The notes under the pieces are model-generated. The model was not told where the DNA came from. It saw only the letters and a program-made list of their open reading frames with translations, and did no database searches. Below are positions 1 to 8,368 of a stretch of DNA of 64,000 nucleotides, piece after piece. Position numbers and translations under genes: made by a program. Position 1 is the first letter of the stretch; each line of letters starts with the position of its first letter. Origin of the DNA: Clostridium cuniculi (GTDB lineage: Bacteria > Bacillota > Clostridia > Clostridiales > Clostridiaceae); the NCBI RefSeq assembly GCF_004353185.1, contig NZ_SMUS01000022.1:1-64000 (forward strand). Reading direction: 5' to 3'.

Positions 1-447
1 TACTGTTATTCCATTGTGGGTTAATCCATTATAATTAATAAAACATACAATATTATATAATGAATTCAAAATCCAACTAACTTCATTTATAGACATTCTT
101 CCTTTGCAATATGTTAATAAATCTCTTAATAAAATTAAATCTTCATCTTTTTTAATTACTATTCCTATTTCTCCAGATATTGTTCTAAAACTTTCTTTTA
201 CTTGTGGTAAATATTTATAGAATTCTTTTTTCATATCAATATTATCATATTTTATATTATTTAATTTGTTTATAGCATTAAGAACTTTTCTTTCATATTT
301 ATTATCAATTAAATATAATATTGAATTATTACCCACATACATATTTCCTAACTCAAAGGTATGCTTAATTCTAAAATTCATTTCATAATAATTTCCATTA
401 ATACACTTTAACTTTATAATATTTTTCATTTCATCTATACTTAACAT
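1..447 (-). CDS. Partial kinase-like protein of mobile elements (C-terminus off the window)
   Basis: An open frame runs from an ATG at 447 leftward off the window edge, so at least 149 codons are present without a stop. The start is preceded by a moderate GGTGATGG ribosome binding site. The product begins MLSIDEMKNIIKLK. Near the visible end it has a region reading NGLTHNGIT, which resembles a weakened protein-kinase catalytic loop (the position of HGDI..N). I recall similar proteins in clostridial prophages and conjugative elements, often mis-annotated as DnaJ-like, but I cannot confirm this. The divergent YopX-like gene next door supports a mobile-element origin. Function unknown; the gene itself is well supported, the family call is weak. 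Confidence 0.5.
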   Translation of the reverse strand, partial: MLSIDEMKNIIKLKCINGNYYEMNFRIKHTFELGNMYVGNNSILYLIDNKYERKVLNAINKLNNIKYDNIDMKKEFYKYLPQVKESFRTISGEIGIVIKKDEDLILLRDLLTYCKGRMSINEVSWILNSLYNIVCFINYNGLTHNGITV

Positions 448-614
448 TTACCATCACCAGCCTATAAATAAATTTTAATAATCTATATTTATGATTCTGT
501 AAGAAATATTATGTAATTTTAAATAAATATATTTTCAAATATTTTCCAATTTGTTATAATATAATATATGTTATGTAAATAACTATTCCTATGTTAAAGA
601 TTGGAGTGTTTTTG

Positions 615-1076
615 GTGGAAAAAAATTTAAAATTCAAAATATACAATAAGGTTTTAAATAAATGCTTTAAGGTAACTAGAATAGATTATATGGATGAGGT
701 TGTTTATTACTTTGATAGAGACAAAAATGATGAAGATATAGTTTCTTTTGATGATGCAGTGCTTTTAATGCCTACTGGAATTTGTGACTCTTCAGGTCGT
801 GAAATATTTGAAGGTGATGTTATAACCTACCAAGAAAGTAGTTTTACTTATAAAAAAACTGCTGAAATAATATATGAAGATGGATGCTTTATGACAAGAC
901 AACTATTTCCAAAAAATTTAGAACTTAAAGCTCAAAAAGAAAACCTCATTGTTGATGACTTTAAAGATTTATTATGTGTTGCTACATCATCTATCTGCAA
1001 ACCAATTAAAATTATTGGTAATGTTTTTACTTATAAATTAAGCAAAAATAATGGTAAAATAAAAATAGAAGTTTAA
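615..1076 (+). CDS. YopX-family protein (phage/mobile-element type)
   Basis: A protein of about 153 aa with the YopX-like core MPTGICDSSGREIFEGDVI, matching the usual pattern of M-TG--D--G-EI-EGD. A closing IIGNVF segment matches the typical GN-- end of the family. YopX proteins are small, function-unknown proteins mostly of phages and integrative elements. I chose the GTG at 615 because TTGGAG lies 8 bases upstream and because the family normally begins with a short [R/K]-x-[I/L]-K-F-[R/K] strand, here NLKFKIYNK. An in-frame ATG at 591 exists but has no ribosome binding site. Divergent from the truncated kinase-like gene. Probably a remnant or edge of a mobile element. Confidence 0.7.
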   Translation: MEKNLKFKIYNKVLNKCFKVTRIDYMDEVVYYFDRDKNDEDIVSFDDAVLLMPTGICDSSGREIFEGDVITYQESSFTYKKTAEIIYEDGCFMTRQLFPKNLELKAQKENLIVDDFKDLLCVATSSICKPIKIIGNVFTYKLSKNNGKIKIEV

Positions 1077-1093
1077 TAGGACTTCTATTTTTT
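1061..1093 (+). terminator. Terminator of the YopX-like gene
   Basis: The stem AATAGAAGT / ACTTCTATT followed by a T run overlaps the stop codon of the upstream gene. Typical rho-independent structure. Confidence 0.7.
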
Positions 1094-1098
1094 TATAA

Positions 1099-1136
1099 AA
1101 AAATAGGATATCGCATATACTACCATATCCTATTTC
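1099..1136 (-). terminator. Terminator of ribonuclease J gene
   Basis: Read on the minus strand, AAATAGGATAT pairs with ATATCCTATTT and is followed by a T-rich tract, about 50 bases after the rnj stop codon. Confidence 0.75.
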
Positions 1137-1188
1137 AATATTTAAATTTCTTTATTATACTCCGATAACTTTTCTATTAAGGCCTATT

Positions 1189-2853
1189 TTATACTTCCAT
1201 AATTATTGGTACAATTATAGGCTTTCTCTTAGTTTTACTATATATAAATGATCCAACATCATTTCTAATATTATTTTTTATCTCTGACCATTTAAATATA
1301 TTTTTATCTATTGAACTTTGTATACTATCATAAGATATTTCTTTTATTTGATTTACTAGCTCTTCTGATTCTCTCACATATATAAATCCTCTTGTTACAA
1401 TATCTGGACCTGAAACAATAGATCGACTTTCTTTTTCTATTGCTACAATAATGTTTATAATACCATCCTTTGATAAATTCTTTCTATCTCTTAAAACTAT
1501 ATTACCAACATCTCCGATACCAATACCATCAACTAAAATATTTCCTGCTTGAACTTTACCACTTATGCAAGCCGACTTCCTATTTAAGCTTAACACATCA
1601 CCATTTTCTAAAATAAATGATTTCTCTTTTTCTAATCCTACTTCCTCTGCTATTAATATGTGCTTTCTTAAATGCTTATATTCACCATGTACTGGCATAA
1701 AATATTTAGGCTTTAGGATTGATTGTAATAATTTTAATTCCTGTTCACAAGCATGACCTGATACATGAATTTCTTCTATGGATTTATAAATAACATTAGC
1801 ACCCTTTTGTGTTAACTCATTTATAACTTTTGATACAGCTTTCTCATTTCCTGGAATAGGATTTGCAGATATAATTATCATATCATCTTTTTCTATTTGA
1901 ATATTTTTATGAGTAGAGGATGCCATTCTTGTAAGGGCTGACATAGGCTCCCCTTGACTTCCTGTAGTTACAATTGTTATTTGATTGCTGTTATATAGCT
2001 TTAAATCTTTTAAATCAATTAACAAACCTTCTGGCATATCTAAATATCCAAGTTTTATTGCAACCTCTGATATCTTTTCCATACTTCTTCCACTAAAAGC
2101 AATTTTTCTTCCATACTTAATAGATGAATTTATTATTTGTTGTAACCTATGAATATTTGATGCAAATGTTGCTACAATTATTCTTCCAGTTCCTTTGCTA
2201 AATAAATTATCTAATGTTTCACCTACTGTCTTTTCTGACATTGTATATCCTGGATGACATGCATTAGTACTATCAGCCATAAGTAATAACACACCTTGTT
2301 TACCTATCTTAGCTAATCTTTGTAGGTCTATTACCTTACCATCAACAGGAGTAAAATCTACTTTAATATCTCCAGTATGAACTACTATACCTAATGGAGT
2401 GTGAATTGCTAATGCACAACTATCTGCAATACTATGATTTGTTCTTATAAATTCTACTTTTAATTTTTCTAAAGCTATAGTATCTCCTGGCTTAACTACA
2501 TTTAACTCTACTATATCAAGCATTTTATGCTCTTCTAACTTATTTTGAATTAACCCTATTGTTAAATTAGTAGCATAAATTGGAGCATTAATTTGCTTTA
2601 ATATATATGGTATTGCCCCTATATGATCTTCATGTCCATGAGTTATAAAAAATCCTTTTACTCTATCTTTATTGTTAACTAAATATGTTACATCTGGAAT
2701 TACAACATCTATTCCATACATTTCTGAATCTGGAAAAGTCATTCCACAATCTACAACTATAATTTCCTCACCATATTCTATTACTGTTATATTCTTTCCT
2801 ACTTCTCCTAGTCCACCTAACGGTATAACTTTTATCTTTTTTTTGCTTTCCAT
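1189..2853 (-). CDS. rnj: Ribonuclease J
   Basis: A 554-aa metallo-beta-lactamase/beta-CASP ribonuclease. The Zn-binding motif HGHEDH is at residues 72-77. Further family landmarks are RTNHSIADSCA, VVHTGDIKVD and, at the start of the C-terminal part, PVHGEYKHLRKH. The length is normal for RNase J. RNase J has 5'-3' exonuclease and endonuclease activity and is central to mRNA decay and rRNA maturation in Firmicutes. The start ATG has GGAGG 8 bases upstream. It appears monocistronic, with its own terminator. Whether it is J1- or J2-type cannot be decided from one copy, so I use the neutral symbol. Confidence 0.95.
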   Translation of the reverse strand: MESKKKIKVIPLGGLGEVGKNITVIEYGEEIIVVDCGMTFPDSEMYGIDVVIPDVTYLVNNKDRVKGFFITHGHEDHIGAIPYILKQINAPIYATNLTIGLIQNKLEEHKMLDIVELNVVKPGDTIALEKLKVEFIRTNHSIADSCALAIHTPLGIVVHTGDIKVDFTPVDGKVIDLQRLAKIGKQGVLLLMADSTNACHPGYTMSEKTVGETLDNLFSKGTGRIIVATFASNIHRLQQIINSSIKYGRKIAFSGRSMEKISEVAIKLGYLDMPEGLLIDLKDLKLYNSNQITIVTTGSQGEPMSALTRMASSTHKNIQIEKDDMIIISANPIPGNEKAVSKVINELTQKGANVIYKSIEEIHVSGHACEQELKLLQSILKPKYFMPVHGEYKHLRKHILIAEEVGLEKEKSFILENGDVLSLNRKSACISGKVQAGNILVDGIGIGDVGNIVLRDRKNLSKDGIINIIVAIEKESRSIVSGPDIVTRGFIYVRESEELVNQIKEISYDSIQSSIDKNIFKWSEIKNNIRNDVGSFIYSKTKRKPIIVPIIMEV

Positions 2854-3226
2854 TAAAGTCCTCCAAATTATTTATTTCAATCTATTTTTCTCTATTTTTT
2901 TGCATAAAAACAAAAAGTTGTTTTAAATCAACTTATTTATAATTAAATATTATTTTATAATTCAATACGTTCAATTCTTATAACTAAACTGACATCTCTT
3001 ATAAAGTTATTTACTTAACATTGCATTCACAATATTTAACATCTGATTATGTTAATTCTACTTATTGCCTAATGGTGCTAAGTTTATTTAAATATAATTT
3101 TTATATAATAATTATAAAACAACTTAAATAAATACACTTAAAAATATATTACTTATATTCATTTAACTTTTTTTATATTTATAAGTCATTATAAACAATT
3201 TCCCACATTTTTTCAACTCTATCCCC
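2854..3226. other. Gene-free region upstream of rnj
   Basis: No ORF above about 12 codons with a ribosome binding site was found. The sequence is over 75% AT by eye. A short hairpin (AAGTTG/CAACTT, about 2919-2938) lies some 70 bases upstream of rnj. The region presumably holds the rnj promoter, but I cannot place a convincing -35/-10 pair. Confidence 0.4.
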
Positions 3227-3325
3227 AAATTGTTCCTTGGAGCTTGAATGCCGTGATGACGAAAATTAATGATATTTCTAGAAGTAATATCATTAATTTT
3301 TCTCTATCACTGACTTTTAAGCTAA
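3227..3325. repeat. Palindromic intergenic repeat, short copy (copy A)
   Basis: The element starts AAATTGTTC and has the imperfect inverted repeat AGCTT-n7-GTGAT-n4-AAAATTAATGATATT, a 9-base centre, then the complementary arm ending ATCAC...AAGCT. The same ends occur at 61637-61900 around a longer centre. It abuts the gshAB stop codon, and on the minus strand the central stem could also act as a transcription terminator. Non-autonomous (MITE-like) origin is an inference. Confidence 0.6.
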
Positions 3326-3326
3326 A

Positions 3327-5624
3327 TTAAATTAATTCTAATAACTTTAAAACATGAGTTGCAATTTTTCTTTCTTTGCCTTTGTATGGATATGAATGTA
3401 TGTGGATTGCTGGATTGAAGTTTAGTTCTATTATTGCATAATTAGTGTTTTCATCTCTATAGTCTTCAAGCATCATATCCACACCACAAATCTTAGCTCC
3501 TGCAGCTTTTGCTGCATTTACTGCTATATCTTTAAACTTTTGTGGAATATCATCTGTATAATCTACACTATCTCCACCAGTGCTAATATTTGAATTTTCT
3601 CTTAAATAAATTATTTCATCCTTTTTAGGAATATAATCAAAATTTTTACCTTGTTGTTTTAAGAATAACTCTGCATTTTCTTCTAATCTTATTTTTTCAA
3701 GTGGCGTTACATACCCTTTACCACGTAATGGATCTTGATTTTTAACTTCAACTAATTCTGTTATAGTTTTTTCTCCATCACCAATAACATTAGCTGGAAC
3801 TCGATGTAATATTCCTACTACTTCATCATTTATAACTAAAAATCTATATTCTTTTCCTTTAATAAATTCTTCTATAAGAACTGTATTATCATTTTTAAAG
3901 GCTATTTCAAAAGCATGAATTATATCTTCTAAATTTGCACCCTCTGGGAAAATATTAATTCCTATACCAAAGTTAGTACTCTTTGGTTTTATTACAATAG
4001 GTTTATTAATATAGTTATGTGCCTTTATTTTTGCATCTTCTATACTATTAAACTCCTCACCTTTTGGTACCTTTACTCCCTTTTCTGCTAAAACCTTTTT
4101 AGTTACAGTTTTATTTTCCATAATCAATACAGATACATATGTGTCCTTAGAGGTCTTAGTTGCTTGCTTTACATATTCTATTTTTTCGTTATTTTTAAGA
4201 GATATAAAATTTTCACTTCTATCAACTATATTTACAGTAATTCCTCTTTTAATAGATTCCTTCATTAGAATTTGAGTTGATAACTCTAAATCCTCATATC
4301 CTTCTAACTTAAATCTATTTTTGTATGCAGATTCCTTATAAATTCTAGCTAAATTTAAAAATGCATCAATATATCCTTCTTCTTTTATTTTTTCAGTTAT
4401 TTTATATGAGTAAGTTAATTTGCTATCTTTAACTTTATCTATCATGTTATTAATTATATCTTCAAAACCTAAATTTAACTCATTATTAACACTCATAACC
4501 TCATTAAGTATTTCTAATCCAAAATCTATTCTATTTATAGATTTTCCATCTTTCTTTAACTCTATATCATCAATTCCATGTACTGCAATTAATTGTTGAT
4601 TTTCTAAAGCTTCCTCTTGCCAATTTTTAAAATCACTTTCTTCCTTAGTTAATAAATAAATATTAAATACTTGTAAAAATCTTAAATCCTCTAAACTTAT
4701 TCCACCCTTTTCAAATGGATTAATATCAATTGTTCTATATTCTAAATATTTTATTCCATCATTAAGTAAAGATTCTTTAAAATTCTTTGTATCACTTGGC
4801 TTTAATCTTATTTGACTATATAATTCTTTATGATTTTCTATTAATTCATCTTTAATATATTCATTTATACTTTCTAAATGTTCATCAACACTATTATAGC
4901 TTGGGAATAAATCTACTTTATTTTTATATCCACACTTTCCATTTCTATGAGATATTGCACCTGAACTACTATACTCACTGTGTTTAATTTTCTTTAATGG
5001 ACATTTACAGCCATCAATAAAACTTTCATGTACAATTGGTGACGCTCCAAGAAGGTATACTATAAGCCATCTATATCTTAAATAATTTCTAGCAATCTTT
5101 AAATAAATACTATTTTTAAATTCTTTATAAGACAGATTCTTATCACTATCTTCATATAATCTTTCAATTATAGTTTCATCAAAAGAAAAATTATAATGAA
5201 TTCCAGATATAAGTTGCTTTTTCCCACCATATTTAAGTAATAATTTTTCTCTATATTCTTGAGCTTCTTTACTATGATTAGCAAACTTAGCTACTGGTAT
5301 ATCCTTATCATCTGGTATTATACATGGCATTGATTCAGGCCATAGATATTCATCTCCTATTTCCATGGCAGCTATATCATATAATGCTCTTGTAAAATTA
5401 TAAGTTTCTTTAATATCTGATAATGCTGGTGTTATAACTTCTATCTGACTTTCCGAAAAATCAGTAGTTATATATGGATTATGTGCTTTATCCCCGAACT
5501 CTTCTGGATGATCACTTTTAGCCAAATATCCATTTCCATCTACCCTCAAAGTTTCTCTTTCAATACCAAAATTTCCATTTAAAATTTCTTTACTAGCAAA
5601 TAAATTCTTTATTTTATTTAACAT
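3327..5624 (-). CDS. gshAB: Bifunctional glutamate-cysteine ligase / glutathione synthetase
   Basis: A 765-aa fused enzyme (GshAB/GshF type) making glutathione from glutamate, cysteine and glycine in two ATP-dependent steps. The N-terminal gamma-glutamylcysteine ligase part shows NFGIERETLR near residue 20. It runs to about residue 400 (EYRTIDINPFEKGG near 300). The C-terminal part from about 490 is an ATP-grasp domain with KPKSTNFGIGI, EEFIKGKEYRF and an ELNFNPAIHIHSYP end. Length is normal for the family. It overlaps the upstream MATE gene by 11 bases, so the two are co-translated. The glutathione-dependent glyoxalase gene at 62.3 kb makes biological sense with it. Confidence 0.95.
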   Translation of the reverse strand: MLNKIKNLFASKEILNGNFGIERETLRVDGNGYLAKSDHPEEFGDKAHNPYITTDFSESQIEVITPALSDIKETYNFTRALYDIAAMEIGDEYLWPESMPCIIPDDKDIPVAKFANHSKEAQEYREKLLLKYGGKKQLISGIHYNFSFDETIIERLYEDSDKNLSYKEFKNSIYLKIARNYLRYRWLIVYLLGASPIVHESFIDGCKCPLKKIKHSEYSSSGAISHRNGKCGYKNKVDLFPSYNSVDEHLESINEYIKDELIENHKELYSQIRLKPSDTKNFKESLLNDGIKYLEYRTIDINPFEKGGISLEDLRFLQVFNIYLLTKEESDFKNWQEEALENQQLIAVHGIDDIELKKDGKSINRIDFGLEILNEVMSVNNELNLGFEDIINNMIDKVKDSKLTYSYKITEKIKEEGYIDAFLNLARIYKESAYKNRFKLEGYEDLELSTQILMKESIKRGITVNIVDRSENFISLKNNEKIEYVKQATKTSKDTYVSVLIMENKTVTKKVLAEKGVKVPKGEEFNSIEDAKIKAHNYINKPIVIKPKSTNFGIGINIFPEGANLEDIIHAFEIAFKNDNTVLIEEFIKGKEYRFLVINDEVVGILHRVPANVIGDGEKTITELVEVKNQDPLRGKGYVTPLEKIRLEENAELFLKQQGKNFDYIPKKDEIIYLRENSNISTGGDSVDYTDDIPQKFKDIAVNAAKAAGAKICGVDMMLEDYRDENTNYAIIELNFNPAIHIHSYPYKGKERKIATHVLKLLELI

Positions 5625-6936
5625 CTTTATAATTTCTCCTTATTTTTATTAAATATACTGAATACGCTGCTACTCCCTTTAATATACTAGAAATTGCTAT
5701 ACTCCACCATACCCCTTGAATTCCAAGTGTTTTCATTAAAACTAATGCAATTGGAATTCTTAAAACTGTAAAAACAATACTAATTATGGCAGGTATCTTA
5801 GGCATCCCTAAACCTGTAAATAATCCATTTGATACCATTTCTATTGTACTAAAGCTTTGAGAAAATGCAACTGCCTGTAAGTAACCACTAGCAATTAAAA
5901 TAGTACTTTTCTCTCTAATAAATAATCTTATAATTGGTTCCTTAAAAATAATAAAAATTATAGACATAATCATTGAATAAATAATACCCAATAATAATGC
6001 AGTATAATATCCTTGTTTTATTCTCTTAAACTTACTAGCTCCAAAATTTTGACCTGTAAAACTCGCTATAGCTCCATTTAATCCTCCTATAACCATGTAT
6101 GTTATTGACTCAATTTGCAATCCTATCTTTTGTGCTGCAATTGAATTTGTTCCAAAGATGGCAATTATCTTAGCTAAAATTATATTAACTACTGTAAATA
6201 ATATTCTTTGAAATGCCATTGGAAAACCTAATCGCATAATTTCCATTACTTTTTCTTTATCAATACCTATGGATTTATCATAATGTAAAATTCCATTTGA
6301 TTTTATTCTATATAGAATAAACATTACTATATTAGCTATTAGTGTTGCTACTGCTGCTCCTACCACACCTAATTTAAATATATAAATAAATATTGGATCT
6401 AAAACTATATTTATTATCATCCCTATAGCATTTATCTTTAATGAATCTCCATTATTTCCAAAACTACTAAATATTCTTGTATATAGAGAATTGAAAAATG
6501 AGAAAAATAAAATTGGTGCATTCATAGCTAAATAATAATATGAATTTCTTTCTACAAATTCATTATTAAGGTTTAAAAATGAAATAAAACTTTTCCCTAA
6601 AATTATTAAAATTAATGCATATATTATTGATATAACAAAATTTATTGCTAGTCCTGAATTAATATATTGCTTTACATCCTTATTATTTTTTTCTCCAATA
6701 GCATGAGAGACTTTTATTCCTGCTCCTATAACAACTAATGAGTTGATAGAATACCCTAATCCAGTAAAAAAGCTTGAGGATCCTATACTTGCTACGGCAT
6801 CACTTCCTAATCCACCTACCCATAACATATCTATTAAGTTATAGGTAAATTGTAATAATGAACTTCCCATAATAGGTAATGCTAAAGCTGTGAGCACTTT
6901 AATAACTTTGCCTTGTGTTAAATCGATTTTCTTCAT
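5614..6936 (-). CDS. MATE family multidrug/Na+ antiporter
   Basis: A 440-aa membrane protein with about 12 hydrophobic segments and the MATE opening LTQGKVIKVLTALALPIMGSS, followed by LLQFTYNLIDMLWVG. MATE proteins export cationic drugs and other small molecules using Na+ or H+ gradients. The start ATG follows AAGGAG at good spacing. It is the first gene of an operon with gshAB, and the overlap suggests a shared stress role, perhaps export of toxic compounds or thiol conjugates; this is inference. A promoter with an overlapping palindrome lies at 6990-7044. Confidence 0.9.
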   Translation of the reverse strand: MKKIDLTQGKVIKVLTALALPIMGSSLLQFTYNLIDMLWVGGLGSDAVASIGSSSFFTGLGYSINSLVVIGAGIKVSHAIGEKNNKDVKQYINSGLAINFVISIIYALILIILGKSFISFLNLNNEFVERNSYYYLAMNAPILFFSFFNSLYTRIFSSFGNNGDSLKINAIGMIINIVLDPIFIYIFKLGVVGAAVATLIANIVMFILYRIKSNGILHYDKSIGIDKEKVMEIMRLGFPMAFQRILFTVVNIILAKIIAIFGTNSIAAQKIGLQIESITYMVIGGLNGAIASFTGQNFGASKFKRIKQGYYTALLLGIIYSMIMSIIFIIFKEPIIRLFIREKSTILIASGYLQAVAFSQSFSTIEMVSNGLFTGLGMPKIPAIISIVFTVLRIPIALVLMKTLGIQGVWWSIAISSILKGVAAYSVYLIKIRRNYKDVK

Positions 6937-6989
6937 TATATTCTCCTTAAAACTATTTTTAGTTAATCAATAAAAATAATACTTATCAC

Positions 6990-7017
6990 TTAAATATAGA
7001 TACTCATCTATGTTTAA
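6990..7017. promoter_or_regulatory. Putative repressor operator of the MATE-gshAB promoter
   Basis: A 12-4-12 inverted repeat, TTAAATATAGAT-ACTC-ATCTATGTTTAA, with one mismatch between arms. It overlaps the -10 and transcription start of the MATE-gshAB promoter, where a repressor would block initiation. The nearest regulator gene is the ArsR-type one at 7145-7465. Its assignment as the binding protein is inference from adjacency. Confidence 0.5.
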
Positions 7018-7044
7018 TATAGTTTTTTATTTTTTAATTGTCAA
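7016..7044 (-). promoter_or_regulatory. Promoter of MATE-gshAB operon
   Basis: On the minus strand a consensus TTGACA (7044-7039) is separated by 17 bases from TATATT (7021-7016). It lies about 80 bases upstream of the MATE start codon. Confidence 0.65.
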
Positions 7045-7094
7045 CACTAATAGTATTAACTCTCACTATAAACTTTTATCTTATAACTTAAAAT

Positions 7095-7140
7095 ACAAGG
7101 TTTATCACAATACTTAAACTTATTATGATAAACCCTTTGT
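7095..7140 (-). terminator. Terminator after the ArsR-family gene
   Basis: On the minus strand AAGGGTTTATCA pairs with TGATAAACCTT, five bases after the stop codon. It separates plsC-arsR transcription from the MATE-gshAB promoter. Confidence 0.7.
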
Positions 7141-7144
7141 AAAT

Positions 7145-7465
7145 TTAGCAATCACACTTGCTATCTTCTTCAATTATTGTTTTTTTATTATTTAACATTA
7201 ATTCATTTAAGAACATTAATAATTCCTTTGCATTATCCTCATTTAAACTATAATAATTCCAAGTTCCCTCTTTTCTTGAGCTAACTAAACCACATTCCAT
7301 TAATACCTTCATATGATGAGATAATGTTGGTTGAGTAAATTTAAAATGTTCTAACAATCTACAAGCGCATTTCTCACCTAATGATAATATATAAATTATT
7401 TGTAATCTATTCGAATCACTTAATGCCTTAAATATTTTTGCATTATTAGCATATTTACTATCCAT
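7145..7465 (-). CDS. ArsR/SmtB-family transcriptional regulator
   Basis: A 106-aa winged-helix repressor. It carries the metal-site motif GEKCACRLLEHF, with CxC in the position used by ArsR/CadC sensors. The recognition helix region reads QPTLSHHMKVL, followed by the wing VSSRKEGTWNYYSL. The C-terminus ends CDC, adding two more possible ligands. The start is the ATG at 7465, because the GGAGG just upstream falls inside the longer TTG-initiated frame. It is downstream of plsC (30-base gap) and immediately upstream of the MATE-gshAB promoter palindrome. Likely represses its targets until a thiophilic metal or metalloid binds. No arsenite pump or arsenate reductase gene is nearby. Confidence 0.9.
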   Translation of the reverse strand: MDSKYANNAKIFKALSDSNRLQIIYILSLGEKCACRLLEHFKFTQPTLSHHMKVLMECGLVSSRKEGTWNYYSLNEDNAKELLMFLNELMLNNKKTIIEEDSKCDC

Positions 7466-7494
7466 AAATTCCTCCAATAAAACAACTTTAAATA

Positions 7495-8214
7495 TTATTC
7501 TACCCTAAATTCTTCTCTTAAATTACTAATTATTGTTTTTCTAATATCTTCTGCTAAATTTCTTTCTTCATCCTTTGTTAATCCTTCAGTTTCTATTGGC
7601 TTACAAAAGGTTACATTAACAGTAGATGGCTTGAATTTATTATTTTCTTCAAATGATGTAAATGCTGCATCTATTGTTACAGGCACTATTGGCACCTTAG
7701 CTTTAATTGCTAATTTTAAACTTCCTTTTTTAAATGGAAGTGGCTTTCCATCTAAACTTCTTGTTCCTTCTGGAAAGATCATCATTGAATATCCATCCTT
7801 TAAATTCTTTACTCCTTCAGTAATCATTCTTACTGCATCTCTAGGATTTTGTCTATCTAAAGCAATGCACTTCCCTTTTGGCAACCAGTAACTTAAAATA
7901 GGTGTTTTTAATACCTCCTTTTTTGAAACAAATCCTACCTGTCTTTCTGTAGAATATAATATAACTGGAATATCTAATATACTTGTATGATTTCCAATAA
8001 AGACGCATGGTCCATTAGGTATATTTTCTTTCCCTTTAACAACTACATTCATTCCTATAGTATTTATAGTGAACTTTGACCATAAATACATACACTTTAC
8101 TGCATATTCTGTCGCTTTATGTATACCCTCTTTACGTTTTATATGTTCATATTTAAACCCCTTAAGTCTAGTATATACCATATAGAAAAAATATTTTATA
8201 GCCTTTATTATCAT
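7495..8214 (-). CDS. plsC: 1-acyl-sn-glycerol-3-phosphate acyltransferase
   Basis: A 239-aa acyltransferase with the catalytic block GNHTSILD, carrying the HX4D motif, and the substrate motif FPEGTRS, both diagnostic of PlsC. It converts lysophosphatidate to phosphatidate at the membrane during phospholipid synthesis. The N-terminal about 20 residues (IIKAIKYFFYMVYTRLKGF) are amphipathic or hydrophobic, consistent with membrane association. The start ATG follows AGGAGG. It is probably co-transcribed with the ArsR-type gene downstream. Confidence 0.93.
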   Translation of the reverse strand: MIIKAIKYFFYMVYTRLKGFKYEHIKRKEGIHKATEYAVKCMYLWSKFTINTIGMNVVVKGKENIPNGPCVFIGNHTSILDIPVILYSTERQVGFVSKKEVLKTPILSYWLPKGKCIALDRQNPRDAVRMITEGVKNLKDGYSMMIFPEGTRSLDGKPLPFKKGSLKLAIKAKVPIVPVTIDAAFTSFEENNKFKPSTVNVTFCKPIETEGLTKDEERNLAEDIRKTIISNLREEFRVE

Positions 8215-8304
8215 ATAACTCCTCCTATGTTTATAGCTTTAATTATTATAACATTACTTTGTACAAGCTAACAAATATTTATTTTCTATGAGTTTATAAT
8301 ATGA

Positions 8305-8352
8305 TAAATAAAGCATCTAATAAGATTAATTTTTCTTAATAGATGCTTATTT
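8305..8352 (-). terminator. Terminator of the pentose operon (tal-tkt-isomerase)
   Basis: On the minus strand AAATAAGCATCTATTAAG pairs with CTTATTAGATGCTTTATTT, 17 bases beyond the stop of the isomerase gene. Confidence 0.75.
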
Positions 8353-8368
8353 CTCTTTAAATTAAATA

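Noticed and set aside
2672..2926. An 84-codon plus-strand frame over the 5' end of rnj
   Set aside because: Fully antisense to a strongly supported gene, hydrophobic only because it mirrors coding sequence, with no ribosome binding site.
3241..3325. A kink-turn/box C-D-like motif (GTGATGA with CTGA) in copy A
   Set aside because: Copy B has CTAG in place of CTGA, so the k-turn is not conserved, and the matches fit better as arms of an imperfect inverted repeat.
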